This document shows, piece by piece, positions 17,544 through 26,624 of a DNA stretch of 64,000 nt. Each line of letters opens with the position of its first letter. Positions within the stretch are counted from its first letter, which is position 1. The stretch comes from Dyadobacter sp. SG02 (lineage in GTDB: Bacteria; Bacteroidota; Bacteroidia; Cytophagales; Spirosomataceae), in the NCBI RefSeq assembly GCF_900109045.1, contig NZ_FNYL01000003.1:587134-651133 (forward strand), in the 5' to 3' direction. The position numbers were made by a program, and so were the translations under genes. The notes under the pieces are model-generated. The model made no database searches, was not told the origin of the DNA, and was given only the letters and a program-made list of their open reading frames with translations.

Positions 17544-18626
17544 TTATGGTGATAGATGACCGTTGATAATGCGGGAAATTCTTTCAATATCTTCGAAAGG
17601 AAGCCCTACATATAATGGCAAACTTAACACTCTTGCCGCGATATCCTCAGAAACAGGGCAGGCAATTTGCCTCGGCATGAAGGAAAGCGTGTTAAGCGAC
17701 GGGTAAAAATATCTCCTGGGAATGATTTCTTCCACTTTCAATGCTTCCATTACCTTGAACATGATCGCTTCCGATGGAAACACCACAGGGTAATAAGCAT
17801 AGTTATATTCAATGTCGGTGCTCAGTGTGGGTTTAAATAAAATGTCCCAGTTGAGCAGGCTGTCGTAAGCAGCAAAAACTTCCTTGCGCGCCTGGATGAT
17901 CGCGGGTACCTGCGGGAGGTTCACCAAACCCATAGCCGCATGAAATTCCGAGTTCTTTCCGTTAATCCCGGCGAATTCATAATGCTCGTCGCCCTGGTGT
18001 CCGAATGCCCGCAACAAATGCAGTTTGCGGTCGAGTTCGGGGTGGTTGGAGATCAATGCGCCTCCTTCGACGGTATGGAAAACTTTCGTGGCATGGAAGC
18101 TGCAAGTGCTCAGGTCGCCGTACGAAAGCAATGATTTTCCTTTATAAGTAACGCCAAATGCATGTGCGGCGTCGTAAATAACTTTCAGGTTATGTTTTTG
18201 TGCAATGGTCTCGATCGCTTCGATATCGCAGGGGTTACCGTACACGTGCGTCGCGAGGATCGCCGATGTCGCAGGCGTGATAGCCGCTTCGATCAATTCC
18301 GGATTGATATTGAATGTCGCGCGATCGATGTCTACGAAAACCGGCGTGCAGTTTTCCCACAGGATCGCATTGGAGGTGGCCACGTAAGAGAACGGCGTCG
18401 TGATGATTTCGCCTTTCAGTTCCAGCGCCTTGATCGCTATTTGCAGAACGATCGTTCCATTACCGCAAAAGTAAAGGTGATCGACATTCAGGTATTCTTT
18501 AAGTTGTCCTTCGAGCTGTTGCAGAAGCGGGCCGTTGTTGGTAAGATAACCACGTTCCCAGATTCCACGGACATATTGCAGATATTCTTCCTGGTCAGGT
18601 AGAAAGGTTTTAGTGACGTTAATCAT
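17544..18626 (-). CDS. DegT/DnrJ/EryC1/StrS nucleotide-sugar aminotransferase
   Basis: A PLP-dependent aminotransferase of 360 residues that converts a keto sugar nucleotide to an amino sugar. The internal-aldimine lysine is in SFHATKVFHTVEGGA, and the cofactor-contacting aspartate is in VIYDAAHAFG. The substrate-proximal region TTPFSYVATSNAILW is typical of the VioA/QdtB/FdtB branch, which makes dTDP-4- or 3-amino-6-deoxy sugars. The operon's acyltransferase and WbqC protein would act next. The gene that makes the keto sugar is not in the window. It overlaps the upstream wzt by eight bases. Confidence 0.92.
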   Translation of the reverse strand: MINVTKTFLPDQEEYLQYVRGIWERGYLTNNGPLLQQLEGQLKEYLNVDHLYFCGNGTIVLQIAIKALELKGEIITTPFSYVATSNAILWENCTPVFVDIDRATFNINPELIEAAITPATSAILATHVYGNPCDIEAIETIAQKHNLKVIYDAAHAFGVTYKGKSLLSYGDLSTCSFHATKVFHTVEGGALISNHPELDRKLHLLRAFGHQGDEHYEFAGINGKNSEFHAAMGLVNLPQVPAIIQARKEVFAAYDSLLNWDILFKPTLSTDIEYNYAYYPVVFPSEAIMFKVMEALKVEEIIPRRYFYPSLNTLSFMPRQIACPVSEDIAARVLSLPLYVGLPFEDIERISRIINGHLSP

Positions 18627-19881
18627 TCACTACGTGTTCAGATTGGCGAATGGAAAAATTGAGTTGAGGGCGAATATATCCGGGCCATTTGCCATACCAG
18701 GTCACATTTTCACGGTAATCCTCAATATCAAAAACAAGGGCTTCTTCCATGTTGTAAAGTACGGTGCTCGTATCTTTCACGATCATCATCGAAACCACGT
18801 ACGAACCGTCGTTCAGGAAGTTGCCGGGAATCTCGCATGTACCCCTTACCAGGCCTTTTCCGAAGTTTTCAGCCGGTGTGCCTACATTGAAAATACATTC
18901 GCCCGTAAACGTGTACAAGTGCATGCTCAGGTTCAGGGAAGCACCTTCCACCAGGTTCCAGAACTCGAACTGGAAGTTGATCGGCGTGCGGACGTCGATA
19001 TGGTTGAGGTCGTCCTGGTATTCCGGGAAAAGTTTGAAGCTCTTTACGCGCACCTGGTCATTTCCGGGAGCCGATTCAATATTATCCCAGTGCTTTTCCA
19101 GCGATTTTTGCGAAACCTTGCTGAGGTAATTAGTAACAATGTGCGTTGTGTCGCCCTGGTCTATCAAGCGGCCTTTCTCAAAATAAAACGACTTGTTGCA
19201 AAGTGCCTGAATGGCGGTAAGGTTGTGGCTTACGAAAAGCAGCGTGCGGCCACTTTCCGAAACATCCCGCATTTTACCGAGACATTTTTTCTGAAACTCG
19301 GTATCACCCACGGCAAGTACTTCGTCCACGATCAGGATTTCCGGGTTAAGGTGCGCCGCGATCGCGAAACCAAGGCGGACGTACATCCCGGACGAATATC
19401 TTTTTACAGGTGTATCCAGAAATTTTTCTACTCCCGCAAAGTCGACGATTGCATCAAATGATTCGCGGATCTCACCCTTTGACATCCCGAGAATGGCCCC
19501 GTTAAGGAAAATATTCTCGCGTCCGGTCAGTTCCGGGTGAAAGCCCGTTCCTACTTCCAGCAAGCTGGCAATGCGGCCGTCGATCTTGATCTGGCCGGTG
19601 GTAGGTTCGGTAATGCGGCTCATGATTTTCAGCAATGTTGATTTGCCTGCACCATTGTGGCCTACGATACCAATGCGATCCCCTTTATCAATACTAAAAT
19701 TCACATCCTGCAACGCCCAGAACTCCTCTTTCTCGGCGAAACCGTTCTTTTCCTGCTTGCGGAACAGCTTGTCAACCGTGTCGGTAACAATGTCACGCAA
19801 TCCGGAAGACCCGTTTTTACGCTGATGGTCGATGATATATTTTTTGCTGATGTTTTCAGCTACAATTACAGACATGCCCAA
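18619..19881 (-). CDS. wzt: Polysaccharide ABC transporter ATP-binding protein with C-terminal glycan-binding domain
   Basis: Residues 1-255 are an ABC ATPase: Walker A GHNGAGKST (74-82), signature YSSGM (162-166), Walker B ILIVDE (182-187) followed by the H-loop LLFVSHN. Residues about 265-420 form an extra beta-rich domain of the Wzt-C type, which in known systems binds the terminal modification of the finished glycan and couples export to it. With the adjacent permease it exports the completed polysaccharide across the inner membrane. Met3 is an alternative start. The operon's amino-sugar genes may provide the recognised end group. Confidence 0.93.
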   Translation of the reverse strand: MGMSVIVAENISKKYIIDHQRKNGSSGLRDIVTDTVDKLFRKQEKNGFAEKEEFWALQDVNFSIDKGDRIGIVGHNGAGKSTLLKIMSRITEPTTGQIKIDGRIASLLEVGTGFHPELTGRENIFLNGAILGMSKGEIRESFDAIVDFAGVEKFLDTPVKRYSSGMYVRLGFAIAAHLNPEILIVDEVLAVGDTEFQKKCLGKMRDVSESGRTLLFVSHNLTAIQALCNKSFYFEKGRLIDQGDTTHIVTNYLSKVSQKSLEKHWDNIESAPGNDQVRVKSFKLFPEYQDDLNHIDVRTPINFQFEFWNLVEGASLNLSMHLYTFTGECIFNVGTPAENFGKGLVRGTCEIPGNFLNDGSYVVSMMIVKDTSTVLYNMEEALVFDIEDYRENVTWYGKWPGYIRPQLNFSIRQSEHVVND

Positions 19882-19892
19882 GAGTAGTTATT

Positions 19893-20726
19893 TCAGATAT
19901 GGTCAACGAAAGTATTCTCTTTTTTGCGGAAATAGATCAGCGAAATAACCAAAATGATCGATGATGTAATAACCGTTGAATACAAACTCTGCGGGTTGAA
20001 ATAGGATTTGCTTCCCAGGAGGCACCAGCGAAAACCGTCGATAATCCCTACCAGCGGGTTCAGATTATAGTATTTCTCATACCAGGTACCTTTTACAAGG
20101 CTGCTGGGATAAGCCACAGGGCATACATACATGCCCACCTGAACCATAAAGGGAATCAACTGCCCAATGTCCCGGAAGCGTACATTCAGCACAGCAAAAA
20201 ACAGACCGAAGCCCATTGATGTAATAAATGTAAGCAAAATGAAGCAGGGAAGAAAAACGACCTGCCAGCTGATGGGCGTTTGAAAGATGACCGTAACCAC
20301 CAGATAAATGCCGAAAGTGATCAGGAAATCCACAAAACCAACGGCAACGGAGCTCAGCGGCATGAGCAAACGCGGGAAATATACCTTCGAAACGAGATTG
20401 TGGTTGATCAGGATACTGTTGCTGATCTGGGTAAAAGTGTTGGCAAAGAATGTCCAGATTGTAAGTCCTCCGAGCACCATCAACGGGTATGGAATGCCGG
20501 GGTCTGCTTTCAGTTTAGCGACATAACTGTAAACAAACACCATGACGGTCATCGTCATGAGCGGGCGCAATACGCTCCACGCTACGCCCAGGAGTGTCTG
20601 TTTGTACCGAACGGAAAGATCTCTTTTGGAAAGGATCCAGAGCAGTTGTTTATTCAGCCAGAGGTCTTTCCAATAATCTTTTTCAGACCCGCCGGCCTTG
20701 ATTGTAATAGAGTGTTGAGTTGCCAT
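19893..20726 (-). CDS. wzm: Polysaccharide ABC transporter permease
   Basis: A 277-residue ABC-2 type permease with about six helices and the family motif in DLSVRYKQTLLGVAWSVLRPL, an amphipathic N-terminal segment seen in Wzm/KpsM/TagG proteins. The segment VGMYVCPVAYPSS near residue 190 matches the periplasmic re-entrant loop. The start follows the upstream chain-length gene by two bases, and the ATPase gene begins 11 bases downstream of its stop, as expected for one exporter. Confidence 0.93.
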   Translation of the reverse strand: MATQHSITIKAGGSEKDYWKDLWLNKQLLWILSKRDLSVRYKQTLLGVAWSVLRPLMTMTVMVFVYSYVAKLKADPGIPYPLMVLGGLTIWTFFANTFTQISNSILINHNLVSKVYFPRLLMPLSSVAVGFVDFLITFGIYLVVTVIFQTPISWQVVFLPCFILLTFITSMGFGLFFAVLNVRFRDIGQLIPFMVQVGMYVCPVAYPSSLVKGTWYEKYYNLNPLVGIIDGFRWCLLGSKSYFNPQSLYSTVITSSIILVISLIYFRKKENTFVDHI

Positions 20727-20728
20727 GA

Positions 20729-21817
20729 TTACGCCGTTACTGCTTCCTTACGCTCGGTAATGGTGGTGGTAGGGGAGGAAAACACTGTTTTGAAATAAAC
20801 GAATATCAGTGCGATCATCAGACCTGCCAATGCCCCGATTTTGGCATTACGCTTATCTTCATATTTCACGTCCAGAGGCACTTTGATACCTTCGATTTCT
20901 GTGAAAAGCGGGGCTTCCTTCACGAGGGAAACGCGCATTTTTTCGGCGTTGGCCATTGCCTCGTAATATAACTGTTGCAGGAAGGATGATTTTCTTTCCA
21001 TGCTGGTCGCCGACACTTTGGCTTCCGGCATCATAATCTGTGCACTGTAATCGAGCTGTTTCGCCAGTTTATGTTCTGCGATGCCCAATACCGCCGCCAG
21101 CGAGTCGGCACGGCTTTGAAGCAGACGGAGCGTCTTGCGTGTTTTTTGCGTCTGGTTTTCGGTATACATTTCTTCTACCGTTTCCAGCAGGGTGGTTACC
21201 CACAAACCCGCGAGGTGCTCGTTCTCCATCTTGGTAGTGATCTGCGTAAACGATGACTTGCGGTCGAGGGACGCAATCTCGGTTGCCTCAGCGGTACGTT
21301 TCACGATTGCGTTGAGGTTCATCCGGGCATTGAGGTCCATTTTCTTGACGTCACTGGTCGTGAAATGGAACTTCTGCAAGTCGGGATAATCCGCCCAATC
21401 GGAGGTTTTGATACCGCTCGAATCGATGTAAAAGTTTGCAAGAAGTTGCTTTTTCCCGTTGATTTCGATCTCTTTCAACAGGTTTCGCTCCAATACCGGG
21501 CGGGACTTGATGAAATAGAAGAAGTTCTCTCCGGTAAAGATATTCGCGTCCGGTTGCGAGCCGATACCCAGCAGGCCGGCTACGTCGCCGAAGCCTGAGC
21601 TTGCACCTGCCGCACCGAGGTTAAATACCACCGTGGCCTCGTAGGTAGGAGGCTTGTTCTGGTAAGTATCCATGGCATAGCCGATACCGAAGCCCACCAA
21701 AGGCAGGAGCAGCAGCCATTTCCAGTTACGGATCAATGCATCTTTAACTACTATTACTTTTTCGACGACTTCCTTTGGAGATAGCTCGTCTTCCGGGATT
21801 TGGTGTGTTGTCGCCAT
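20729..21817 (-). CDS. Polysaccharide chain-length determinant (Wzz/GumC-like)
   Basis: Two membrane helices flank a periplasmic coiled-coil-rich domain: the first at about residues 36-54 (WLLLLPLVGFGIGYAM), the second near 325-345 (IGALAGLMIALIFVYF). The middle holds long helices, for example the LRLLQSRADSLAAVLG segment. There is no cytoplasmic tyrosine-kinase domain, so it is the kinase-free type. Such proteins set chain length and contact the outer-membrane exporter. It lies two bases from both neighbours (SLBB exporter and permease). Confidence 0.88.
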   Translation of the reverse strand: MATTHQIPEDELSPKEVVEKVIVVKDALIRNWKWLLLLPLVGFGIGYAMDTYQNKPPTYEATVVFNLGAAGASSGFGDVAGLLGIGSQPDANIFTGENFFYFIKSRPVLERNLLKEIEINGKKQLLANFYIDSSGIKTSDWADYPDLQKFHFTTSDVKKMDLNARMNLNAIVKRTAEATEIASLDRKSSFTQITTKMENEHLAGLWVTTLLETVEEMYTENQTQKTRKTLRLLQSRADSLAAVLGIAEHKLAKQLDYSAQIMMPEAKVSATSMERKSSFLQQLYYEAMANAEKMRVSLVKEAPLFTEIEGIKVPLDVKYEDKRNAKIGALAGLMIALIFVYFKTVFSSPTTTITERKEAVTA

Positions 21818-21819
21818 AG

Positions 21820-24369
21820 TTAGTTAAGTGAACGGAATGCCAGTACTGTTACAATTAGTCCCATGATTGAGCTCAACAATGTTGTAGCCGTTGAAATAGT
21901 TTGCTGCGTGCTAAGTGCGGGAGCGGTTCTTGTCGGAACAAAGATCTCCGATCCTGGTTGTACTTTCGGATACACGTTAAAGAAAAGGTACCTTCTAGTA
22001 CGATCGATATTACCGTTTGGATATTTGATGTAAGAGCTCTTTCTGAGTGACTGCACCGTGAAACCTCCCGATTGTGAAATGTAATCCGAGAAGTTCATAC
22101 CCTTGCCATATTTCACCGTGGTAGGGTAAAGCACCGAGCCAGTCACCTGAACGGTTTCCAGACGCTTCGGAATGCGGATTATGTCACCTTCCTGCACGAC
22201 CAGGTCCTCGAATGAGCCAGGGTTTTTCAGGATGTTTTTAAGCACAATGCCGATTTTCTCTTCCTTCACGTTCGGCAGGTCACCGGTGAGGGTTCCTTGC
22301 TTGATACGCTTCTCGTTGAGTTCTACCTGCTCGTAATCCACCGCTTCGTCGAGGTTTTTCACCACCGTACGACGTAAAAGGGTTGCACCTTCCGGATACG
22401 CAAGCTCGGTCAGGCCGCCCGCTCTTTTGATGATGTCGCTGATCTTGTCGTTTTTATTGATGATCGTATACGGACCGGTTACCAGCACTTCGCCTTCTAC
22501 GAATACAGTCTGCTGCTCAACGTAGTTAGGCGATTTGCGAACGATCACCTGGTCGAATGGGAACAACACGAAATTGGTCGCTTTGGCATTCAGTGACAGG
22601 TCGCGGTTTACATTGAACTTGTACACCTCGGAAATCTGCGCATTCGCAGCACCGGCAATCGAGTTTCTTTTTCTTCTGACCACTTCGATTTCCGATGTAT
22701 AAGCCGATTCTTTCAAACCGCCTGCCTGAACTAACACATCTTCGAGTGTCATATCGGTCGTGTAGGGGAATTTACCTTCATTCTCACCGATTTTGGTATT
22801 GTTCACTTCCCCTTCGACGCTCACAAAGGCAGTTTCGGCCATTTCAAATTTGGATGGAACGATAACTTCGTCGAGGCGCGTAAGGACGAGATCCGGAGTG
22901 GTGCCGTTAAGGACGTCGGTATAGTTGAGCGGGATGGTCTGGATCGTGAGGTCCTCGCGGGTGCGTAACACATTCACACGGCCCACGAACGCGTCTTCCC
23001 GCATTCCCTGTGCGTTATCGATCAGCGCTTTAAGAGTCGGGCTGTTGTCGAGCGAGTATTCACCCGGGCGCATTACCGCACCTTGAACTCTCACAATGTT
23101 CTCGAAGCGGTCGAGCACTGTTTCGACGTTAATAGAATCGCCTGTCGCCATTTCGAATGAGTCATACTGACTTTCAGGCACGTCCAGGATTTTACGTTCC
23201 TTGGAAGTAATGCGTTGTACTTTCAATCTCGCACGGTAAGCCTTATCACTGAAACCACCTGCATAACGGAGCACGTCGCCCAGTTTTTCTTCCGGTGTCA
23301 ATTCATAGATACCCGGACGCTTCACCATTCCGGCGATTTCGGTGCGTTTCAGATAGTAGCCTACCACCACATTGTCGTTTTCCTGGACGCGGATGTCGCC
23401 GTCGATCTTACCATTTACCAGGTAATCATATATATCCAGTTTTGACACAACCTTGCCTTGGCGAACCACGCGTACTTCGCGGAAAGATCCAATTTCATTA
23501 GGTCCGCCGGCCTGGTACAATGCATTGAATGCCGACGACAGAGAGGATACCGTATAGGTTCCCGGATTGATCACTTCCCCGGTCACAAAAACTTTCACGG
23601 AACGTACTTCTCCGAGCGTAACCATCAGTTTGGTACGGGCTCCTTCGCCACCTGTACCGATCATTCCCGGTACGAATTTGGCAAATTTATCGATCAGGAT
23701 TTTCTTGATTTCTTCAATCGTGCGACCGGCCACCATCACATTTCCGACACGGGGAATGCTGATGAAACCATCTTTGTTGACGATCGTTTCGTAAGTGCTT
23801 TCTGCGTAGTTATAAAGGTAGATTTTCAATTCGTCACCAGGGCCTACAACGTAAGTAGTTGGTGTAACAATCTGTAAATCAGGTATCAACCCAAGTTTTT
23901 TGTCTGCGAAAATCGAATATCCGTAAATCTTCTGCCGAAATGCTTCTTTCGCTTGTTCTTCCGGAGTCAGCTTGGTACTGGTGTTGGTGTTGATCTTGCT
24001 CTGGTCACCGCCTTCGGCATTCTGGCCGTTCTGACCGTTCTGGTTAGTGGCGTTTTTGCCCTTATCACCTCCCTGGCCGTCGTTTCCTTGCTGTTGGTTA
24101 CCCGATTGCTGGTTGCCTCCCTGCTGATTTGCGCCCTGCTGACCTGTACCTTGCTGGCCGCCTGGCCCCGATTGGGTATTACCTCCTGTCGTGCCTGTAT
24201 TACCTCTCGGGCCCGATTGCGTTGTGCCTTGAGCACCGTTGGACGTCGGGGCAGTTCCGGAAGGAGCTGTTGGAGCGGTAACCTGTGAGAAAGCGGGTAA
24301 CGAGATGATTAAACTCAGGAAATAGGGAAGTATAGATTTATAACTTTTAGCCAACCTGGATCTGTTCAT
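21820..24369 (-). CDS. Outer-membrane polysaccharide export protein with multiple SLBB domains (Wza family)
   Basis: After a signal peptide (LPYFLSLIISLPAFSQ) there is a low-complexity linker rich in Gln, Gly, Asn, Ser and Thr (about residues 32-115). A Wza-type N-terminal domain follows (VVGPGDELKIYLYNYA), then about five or six SLBB domains with repeated motifs like VFVTGEVINPGTYTV, VRVQGAVMRPGEY and VFVEGEVLVTGPYTI. A hydrophobic helix ends the protein. Met14 of the longest frame (24369) is chosen because the preceding 13 residues do not look like a signal sequence. It should form the periplasmic/outer-membrane conduit for the glycan. First gene of the operon. Confidence 0.92.
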   Translation of the reverse strand: MNRSRLAKSYKSILPYFLSLIISLPAFSQVTAPTAPSGTAPTSNGAQGTTQSGPRGNTGTTGGNTQSGPGGQQGTGQQGANQQGGNQQSGNQQQGNDGQGGDKGKNATNQNGQNGQNAEGGDQSKINTNTSTKLTPEEQAKEAFRQKIYGYSIFADKKLGLIPDLQIVTPTTYVVGPGDELKIYLYNYAESTYETIVNKDGFISIPRVGNVMVAGRTIEEIKKILIDKFAKFVPGMIGTGGEGARTKLMVTLGEVRSVKVFVTGEVINPGTYTVSSLSSAFNALYQAGGPNEIGSFREVRVVRQGKVVSKLDIYDYLVNGKIDGDIRVQENDNVVVGYYLKRTEIAGMVKRPGIYELTPEEKLGDVLRYAGGFSDKAYRARLKVQRITSKERKILDVPESQYDSFEMATGDSINVETVLDRFENIVRVQGAVMRPGEYSLDNSPTLKALIDNAQGMREDAFVGRVNVLRTREDLTIQTIPLNYTDVLNGTTPDLVLTRLDEVIVPSKFEMAETAFVSVEGEVNNTKIGENEGKFPYTTDMTLEDVLVQAGGLKESAYTSEIEVVRRKRNSIAGAANAQISEVYKFNVNRDLSLNAKATNFVLFPFDQVIVRKSPNYVEQQTVFVEGEVLVTGPYTIINKNDKISDIIKRAGGLTELAYPEGATLLRRTVVKNLDEAVDYEQVELNEKRIKQGTLTGDLPNVKEEKIGIVLKNILKNPGSFEDLVVQEGDIIRIPKRLETVQVTGSVLYPTTVKYGKGMNFSDYISQSGGFTVQSLRKSSYIKYPNGNIDRTRRYLFFNVYPKVQPGSEIFVPTRTAPALSTQQTISTATTLLSSIMGLIVTVLAFRSLN

Positions 24370-24484
24370 AAGAAGAATTATTGTACTATTGAAAGTCTGA
24401 AAATTCATTAAAACTATGTGTAAGACTAGTATTTTTGAATTTGGGATTCGAGTACACGGAATATTGAGGTAGTGTATATCATGG

Positions 24485-24492
24485 CAAAGTAA
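24485..24492 (-). promoter_or_regulatory. Possible -7 box of the polysaccharide operon
   Basis: On the minus strand the box reads TTACTTTG, seven of eight to TAnnTTTG, giving a leader of about 105 bases before the exporter start at 24369. The intergenic region 24370-24643 also contains an imperfect GC-rich hairpin (CGGG-C-TCCC / GGGA-A-CCCG, about 24530-24553) whose role is unknown. No clear box was found for the divergent topoisomerase gene. Confidence 0.35.
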
Positions 24493-24643
24493 ATTAGATT
24501 TTTCCTATTTTTAAAGAATTTCTATTAATCGGGCTCCCCTGCCGGGAACCCCGCAAAGTTATAACAGGGTAACGAGAAAAGATTCAAAATATTAAAATAC
24601 CACCTCCAAAAGCGACAATACTCCTAAAAGAATAGTTATAAAT

Positions 24644-26515
24644 ATGGAAAGTACAAATGTTCAATACGACGAGAGCAGTATCCGGTCGCTTGACTGGAAA
24701 GAACATATCCGCCTCAGGCCCGGGATGTACATCGGAAAGCTCGGCGACGGCTCGTCGGTGGACGATGGAATCTACGTGCTCGTGAAAGAAGTGGTCGACA
24801 ACTCGATCGACGAACACATGATGGGCAACGGCAAAACGATCGAAATCAAAATATCCGAACACCGTGTGGAAGTGCGCGATTATGGCCGCGGTATTCCGTT
24901 GGGCAAAGTCGTGGATTGCGTTTCGAAGATTAATACCGGTGGTAAATACGATTCCGGCGCGTTCCAGAAATCGGTCGGGCTGAATGGCGTTGGTACCAAG
25001 GCTGTGAATGCGCTTTCCGCTCATTTTAAGGTGCAATCCTTCCGCGACGGCAAGACCAAAAGTGCGGAATTTAACCAGGGAGCACTTTTGAATGAATCGC
25101 CGGAAGGCACTACCAGCCAGCGTAACGGCACGCACGTGGCGTTTGAGCCGGACGGTACTATTTTCAAGAACTTCCGGTACATCCCGCAGTACCTTGATAA
25201 TATGATCTGGAACTACTGCTATCTTAATGCAGGATTGACGATCAATTTCAACGGGCAGAAATACTTCTCGCAGAATGGCCTGCTCGACCTTCTGAAAAGC
25301 AAATCCGACGCGGAAACGCTGCGTTATCCGATCATTCATTTGAAGGGTGAGGATATTGAACTGGCGATGACTCATGGTAACCAATATGGTGAGGAATACT
25401 ACTCTTTTGTGAATGGTCAGTATACGACACAAGGAGGTACCCATCTCGCTGCATTCAGGGAAGCAGTTGTTAAAGCAGTGCGCGAACATTTCGGTAAAGA
25501 TTACGCTCCGGAAGACATTCGTTCGTCGATTATCGGCGCCATTGCGATCCGTGTCCAGGAGCCGGTTTTCGAATCTCAAACCAAAACGAAGCTCGGTTCC
25601 AACACCATTACGCCCGACCCTAACAGCACGACGGTAAGGACATTTGTGAATGATTTCGTCAAAGAAAGGCTTGACAACTTCCTGCACATGAACCCCGAGG
25701 CGCGGGACGCATTGAAAAAGCGCATCGAACAATCGGAGCGGGAACGGAAGGAACTGGCGGGTATTAAAAAACTGGCCAACGACCGGGCGAAAAAAGCCAA
25801 TTTGCATAATAAAAAACTCCGCGATTGCCGCCTGCACCTCACCGACCTGAAAAGCGAACAGCGTTACGAAACCACGCTTTTCATTACCGAAGGAGATTCA
25901 GCGAGCGGTTCTATCACCAAATCGCGGGATATTCAGACACAGGCCGTATTCAGTTTGCGTGGCAAGCCTTTGAATTCATTCGGGCTTACGAAGAAGATCG
26001 TTTACGAAAATGAGGAGTTTAACCTGCTCCAACATGCGCTGGATGTGGAGAATGGTGTGGAAAACCTGCGTTTCAACCGCATAATCATTGCTACCGACGC
26101 CGATGTGGACGGGATGCACATCCGCTTGCTATTGATGACCTTCTTCCTGCAATTCTTCCCGGATCTGGTCCGGAACGGGCATTTGTTTGTGCTTGAAACG
26201 CCATTGTTCCGCGTCCGCAACAAGAAGGAAACCATTTACTGTTACAGCGAGGAAGAAAAGCAGGCGGCTATCGAAAAGCTGGGTAGCAAGCCGGAAATCA
26301 CTCGTTTTAAAGGGCTGGGAGAAATTTCACCGGAGGAATTTGGCCGGTTTATCGGCGAAGATATGCGCGTCGAACCGGTGATATTGCAAAAGGAAACGTC
26401 GATCCAGAAACTGTTGAGTTATTTTATGGGTAAGAATACGCCTGAAAGACAGCGGTTTATCATCGATAACCTCAAAGTGGAGAAGAACGTCGAAGAGCTC
26501 GCGCTGGCGGGCTAG
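24644..26515 (+). CDS. parE: Type IIA DNA topoisomerase subunit B, topoisomerase IV type
   Basis: A GHKL ATPase plus TOPRIM protein of 623 residues. RPGMYIG (25-31) and VVDNSIDEH (50-58) form the ATP site, followed by GRGIPLG and [14 protein letters not shown]. The TOPRIM motifs are [10 protein letters not shown] (about 413-422) and DADVDGMH (about 485-492) for Mg2+. Length and the Ser in EGDSASGS (gyrase has EGDSAGGS) favour ParE over GyrB. It would relax and decatenate DNA with ParC, whose gene is not adjacent here: the next gene is pheA. It is divergent from the polysaccharide operon. Confidence 0.88.
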   Translation: MESTNVQYDESSIRSLDWKEHIRLRPGMYIGKLGDGSSVDDGIYVLVKEVVDNSIDEHMMGNGKTIEIKISEHRVEVRDYGRGIPLGKVVDCVSKINTGGKYDSGAFQKSVGLNGVGTKAVNALSAHFKVQSFRDGKTKSAEFNQGALLNESPEGTTSQRNGTHVAFEPDGTIFKNFRYIPQYLDNMIWNYCYLNAGLTINFNGQKYFSQNGLLDLLKSKSDAETLRYPIIHLKGEDIELAMTHGNQYGEEYYSFVNGQYTTQGGTHLAAFREAVVKAVREHFGKDYAPEDIRSSIIGAIAIRVQEPVFESQTKTKLGSNTITPDPNSTTVRTFVNDFVKERLDNFLHMNPEARDALKKRIEQSERERKELAGIKKLANDRAKKANLHNKKLRDCRLHLTDLKSEQRYETTLFITEGDSASGSITKSRDIQTQAVFSLRGKPLNSFGLTKKIVYENEEFNLLQHALDVENGVENLRFNRIIIATDADVDGMHIRLLLMTFFLQFFPDLVRNGHLFVLETPLFRVRNKKETIYCYSEEEKQAAIEKLGSKPEITRFKGLGEISPEEFGRFIGEDMRVEPVILQKETSIQKLLSYFMGKNTPERQRFIIDNLKVEKNVEELALAG

Positions 26516-26624
26516 GTGTGCGATGCATTATCTTTGGCGTGGTCAAGTAATATCGGGTCGGGAAGTCCTTTATTCAAAAGTGAAAACGCATCTCCCGGTT
26601 CGAACAACTATTTAAAGTGTCTTT

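Noticed and set aside
24584..25837. Long open frame (about 417 codons) opposite the topoisomerase gene
   Set aside because: Exactly antisense to conserved ParE motifs; no family character; long antisense frames are common at this codon composition.
26617..26624. TGTCTTTG as promoter box for pheA
   Set aside because: A transcript would start inside the coding region, cutting off helix 1 of the chorismate mutase.
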